This document shows positions 6,280 to 7,442 of a DNA stretch of 7,442 bases, piece by piece. The notes beneath the pieces were generated by a model. The model did no database searches, was not told the DNA's origin, and saw only the letters and a program-made list of their open reading frames with translations. The stretch spans positions 1 through 7,442 of the forward strand of contig SLKF01000259.1 in the NCBI GenBank assembly GCA_007134725.1, given 5' to 3'. Position numbers and translations under genes: made by a program. This stretch comes from Clostridiales bacterium. Lineage in GTDB: Bacteria; Bacillota; Clostridia; Peptostreptococcales; T1SED10-28. Position 1 is the first letter of the stretch; each line of letters starts with the position of its first letter.

Positions 6280-6421
6280 TTAAGTCACGGGAAAGCAAAA
6301 TTATCTCTGAAAAGATGTACCCAGATCAACAACAAAACATCTTAGAGGAGGCATTATTAATGAGGTTATGCAAGAGGCATCGGATGAGACGGAAGAGATC
6401 CTGGATAAAGTATTAGAATAA
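6276..6421 (+). pseudogene. Small acidic ORF after the Crp/Fnr gene, apparently split by a one-base frameshift
   Basis: A GTG at 6276 overlaps the Crp/Fnr stop as GTGA. It opens a frame reading MIKSRESKIISEKMYPDQQQ then NILEEALL; after about 6359 that frame turns into an Arg-rich, non-protein-like tail ending at a TAG (6414-6416). Shifting by -1 at about 6359 gives a coherent acidic continuation, NEVMQEASDETEEILDKVLE, ending TAA at 6419-6421, immediately before the terminator. Together they would form a roughly 48-residue soluble helical protein. Alternatively, AGAGGAGG (6345-6352) could start a short ORF at ATG 6360 or serve an ATT start in the acidic frame. I do not recognise the family. 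It may be a remnant of a longer gene, a small gene with a lost base, or a sequencing error. Confidence 0.35.
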
Positions 6422-6444
6422 AGAGGCCTTTAGGGCCTCTTTTT
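6421..6444 (+). terminator. Rho-independent terminator of the pirin-Crp/Fnr operon
   Basis: AGAGGCC (6422-6428) and GGCCTCT (6434-6440) form a seven-pair GC-rich stem, extended by A6421-T6441, around loop TTTAG, with a run of T to 6444. It starts at the last base of the TAA closing the small acidic frame. Confidence 0.92.
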
Positions 6445-6534
6445 CTGGTGGGAAAACTGACTGTCGAGACCTTTTTATAATTGAAAGATTATTTAAAAGA
6501 TAAGCCCCATAGTATGAGAAAGTTTATCAAATAC

Positions 6535-6563
6535 TTGACAATCTTGAAAAAATACACTAAAAT
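6535..6563 (+). promoter_or_regulatory. Strong sigma-A promoter of the DtxR-type regulator
   Basis: TTGACA (6535-6540), exactly 17 bp, then TAAAAT (6558-6563): a perfect -35 and a five-of-six -10. Transcription should start near 6570, so the leader before ATG 6589 is only about 19 bases and is filled by the operator-like element. Confidence 0.88.
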
Positions 6564-6571
6564 AAAAGAAA

Positions 6572-6587
6572 GTTAGCTAAAGGAAAC
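6572..6587 (+). promoter_or_regulatory. Candidate autoregulatory operator over the leader and RBS
   Basis: GTTAGCTAAAGGAAAC matches the perfect palindrome GTTAGCTTAAGCTAAC (7418-7433) at 13 of 16 positions. It lies just after the predicted transcription start and includes the AAAGGA ribosome binding site of the regulator gene. The deviations fall where the ribosome binding site needs G-rich sequence. Binding here would block initiation of transcription. Confidence 0.55.
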
Positions 6588-6588
6588 A

Positions 6589-6993
6589 ATGAAATCATCT
6601 ATCAAAATAAAAAGGTTGTTGTCTATGGAGCTTACGGAATCAGTAGAAATGTATTTGGAATCCATATATTTGCTGGAAAAAGACCAAGGCCATGCCCGGG
6701 TTGTAGATATCAGTAATTTTTTAGATATCTCAAAACCCAGTGTAACCAAAGCGATGCACCTATTGCGGGAAAAAGGGCTCATTCATAACGAGGCCTACGG
6801 CCACATTACCTTAACGGAAAAAGGGAAGGCGATTTCTAAGGAAATTGTGAAAAAGCATAACCTAATTTCTTCTTTTTTGGAACATTCTTTGGGACTGAGT
6901 CCCATAGAGGCATCGGAGAATGCCTGTAAAATGGAGCATGTGATCTCAGACAAAATGATAGGTGCTATAAAAAACTATTTAAAAGATAAATAA
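6589..6993 (+). CDS. Short DtxR/IdeR-type iron-responsive transcriptional repressor
   Basis: A cytosolic metal-activated repressor. The winged helix spans residues about 15-78 (recognition helix SKPSVTKAMHLLREKG, 48-63; wing NEAYGHITLT) and the dimerisation/metal domain about 79-134. Metal residues follow the iron-type DtxR pattern: M21 in VEMYLE (DtxR M10), and ACKMEH giving C113, E116 and H117 (DtxR C102, E105, H106). MntR has Asp at the M21 position and Glu at the Cys position, so Fe2+ is the likely co-repressor. H90 keeps one ancillary-site ligand, but the positions of DtxR E83 and H98 are Ser. There is no C-terminal SH3-like domain (134 residues against about 225). A second start, ATG 6625, would give 122 residues beginning MELTESVEMYLE, the usual family beginning; both have plausible ribosome binding sites. 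An FeoA-domain gene follows after 29 bp, so the two are probably cotranscribed. Confidence 0.92.
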   Translation: MKSSIKIKRLLSMELTESVEMYLESIYLLEKDQGHARVVDISNFLDISKPSVTKAMHLLREKGLIHNEAYGHITLTEKGKAISKEIVKKHNLISSFLEHSLGLSPIEASENACKMEHVISDKMIGAIKNYLKDK

Positions 6994-7009
6994 TAATATC
7001 AGACAAAAT

Positions 7010-7016
7010 GGGGGGA
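7010..7016 (+). promoter_or_regulatory. Ribosome binding site deciding the FeoA start
   Basis: GGGGGGA lies six bases before ATG 7023. The earlier ATG at 7008 overlaps this purine run and has no upstream Shine-Dalgarno (TCAGACAAA), so 7023 is preferred. Confidence 0.6.
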
Positions 7017-7022
7017 TTTTCA

Positions 7023-7310
7023 ATGGAAATGGCTATTGTAAACAGACTGTTTGGTGGAAAAGTTAAAAAGAAAAAAATAAATGAAACGGTTGGCGGGAAT
7101 AATTTGACTGCTGCACAAACCAATCATCCATATACTATTAAAGCGATTAAAACCGATGAAAAGACCATGAAGGATTTTCTCTTTAGTTTGGGATGTTTTG
7201 AAGGGGAAAAAATCACCATTATATCGGTTCTGGCGGATAATTACGTAATTCATATAAAAGATGCGAGATACAGCATTGATCAAGAATTAGCTAAAGCTAT
7301 TATCATCTAG
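7023..7310 (+). CDS. feoA: FeoA-domain protein (ferrous iron transport protein A family)
   Basis: A small cytosolic protein with an SH3-like FeoA domain, the fold that assists the FeoB Fe2+ transporter and also forms the C-terminal domain of long DtxR regulators. Of 95 residues, about 37-95 are the domain: YTIKAIKTDEKTMKDFLFSL, then GCFEGEKITIISVLADNYVI and DARYSIDQELAKAI, with the typical G-x-x-x-G-x-x-I and R-x-(S/A)-I-x-x-x-x-A pattern. The first 36 residues are an unusual polar extension with a KVKKKK run (13-18) in place of the short PLSELKPG lead-in. The start at 7023 is chosen from its ribosome binding site; 7008 would add five residues. It lies 29 bp after the DtxR-type gene and is followed by a terminator whose stem overlaps its stop codon. 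FeoB is not within the window. It may serve FeoB encoded beyond the right edge, or partner the short regulator; the sequence does not decide. Confidence 0.85.
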   Translation: MEMAIVNRLFGGKVKKKKINETVGGNNLTAAQTNHPYTIKAIKTDEKTMKDFLFSLGCFEGEKITIISVLADNYVIHIKDARYSIDQELAKAIII

Positions 7311-7326
7311 CTTTAGCTGTCTTTTT
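7289..7326 (+). terminator. Terminator overlapping the 3' end of feoA
   Basis: AGCTAAAGCTA (7289-7299) and TAGCTTTAGCT (7308-7318) make a perfect 11-pair stem with an eight-base loop, followed by GTCTTTTT. The TAG stop (7308-7310) is the first codon of the descending arm. The stem is AT-rich, so termination may be partial. Its left arm region also resembles the iron-box palindrome (12 of 16 at 7286-7301). Confidence 0.8.
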
Positions 7327-7361
7327 CTTGTCTTTCCTTGTTTAAAACATCCATAAGAGAG

Positions 7362-7370
7362 TGATATAAG
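7362..7370 (+). promoter_or_regulatory. Possible extended -10 promoter for a gene beyond the right edge
   Basis: TGATATAAG is an extended -10 (TGnTATAAG) in the gene-free stretch after feoA. The -35 region at matching distance is poor (TTAAAA). A start near 7377 would place the palindrome at 7418-7433 within the leader. No gene starts convincingly in 7319-7442; it is AT-rich with a T8 run at 7402-7409. Confidence 0.3.
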
Positions 7371-7417
7371 GAAAAGAGTATCAATGAAATCAATCAATAT
7401 GTTTTTTTTGCTCAAAA

Positions 7418-7433
7418 GTTAGCTTAAGCTAAC
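7418..7433 (+). promoter_or_regulatory. Perfect 16-bp palindrome, candidate DtxR/iron-box operator
   Basis: GTTAGCTTAAGCTAAC reads identically on both strands. It has the TTAG...CTAA framing seen in DtxR-family operators, no T tail (A-rich follows), and no loop, so it is not a terminator. A 13/16 copy sits over the start of the DtxR-type gene. It probably controls a gene starting just right of the window. Confidence 0.65.
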
Positions 7434-7442
7434 AAAAAAGTA

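Noticed and set aside
6276..6288. GTGA-TTAAG-TCAC inverted repeat at the Crp/Fnr stop codon as a CRP box
   Set aside because: The spacer is five rather than six bases, the arms are only four bases, and it lies inside the transcript rather than near a promoter.
6360..6416. 18-codon Arg/Lys-rich ORF (MRLCKRHRMRRKRSW...) with a good AGAGGAGG
   Set aside because: It overlaps a more protein-like acidic frame shifted by one base; the basic content looks like an out-of-frame reading. The ribosome binding site match is noted under the small ORF.
7020..7283. Minus-strand 87-codon frame opposite feoA
   Set aside because: It mirrors the FeoA coding sequence; the + strand frame has clear FeoA motifs and a ribosome binding site, and the minus frame has neither.
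7384..7422. Tiny ORF MKSINMFFLLKS ending at the palindrome, possible leader peptide
   Set aside because: Only 12 codons, a weak ribosome binding site, and no attenuator structure downstream in view; chance is the simplest explanation.

Overview
The window looks like chromosomal DNA of an anaerobic, low-to-mid GC Firmicute, probably a clostridium of the Alkaliphilus/Peptostreptococcaceae kind (inference). The grounds are strong AGGAGG-type ribosome binding sites, sigma-A style promoters, T-tailed hairpin terminators, an adenosylcobalamin-dependent (class II) ribonucleotide reductase, and iron-responsive DtxR/FeoA genes. Every intact gene lies on the + strand. I see no CRISPR array, tRNA, rRNA or insertion sequence.

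Region by region: (1) Positions 1-147 hold a minus-strand fragment of valyl-tRNA synthetase (editing domain). It is far more AT-rich than its surroundings and runs off the left edge. (2) 315-1421 encodes a PLP enzyme of the D-threonine aldolase / D-serine dehydratase-like family. A decayed MATE transporter follows at 1461-1832, with a large internal deletion and a nonsense codon. (3) 1892-2164 encodes a CsoR/RcnR/FrmR-family repressor with a TTG start and no transporter or chaperone partner in view. (4) 2366-4495 is nrdJ. It is preceded by a promoter followed immediately by a pair of NrdR-box-like sites 32 bp apart, and ends in a strong terminator. (5) 4740-5579 (pirin) and 5614-6279 (Crp/Fnr regulator) form an operon. 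A 22-bp tandem duplication sits at their junction, and a small, apparently frameshifted acidic ORF and a terminator (6421-6444) follow. (6) 6535-7442 is an iron-control block: a near-consensus promoter, a short DtxR-family regulator with the iron-type ligand signature, a FeoA-domain protein, and a terminator. A perfect 16-bp palindrome at the right edge is nearly repeated over the regulator's own ribosome binding site.

How the genes work together: the clearest logic is in the last block. The regulator probably binds the GTTAGCTTAAGCTAAC-type palindrome over its own translation start, and again in front of whatever lies beyond the right edge (an iron-uptake gene such as feoB would be the natural guess). 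The nrdJ block shows a second self-contained circuit, nucleotide-sensing NrdR control of a B12-dependent reductase. Most coding content is of known families. I found no clear new multi-gene system. The most worthwhile leads are the DtxR palindrome set with the separately encoded FeoA domain, the NrdR box pair, the broken small ORF after the Crp/Fnr gene, and the foreign-looking valS fragment.
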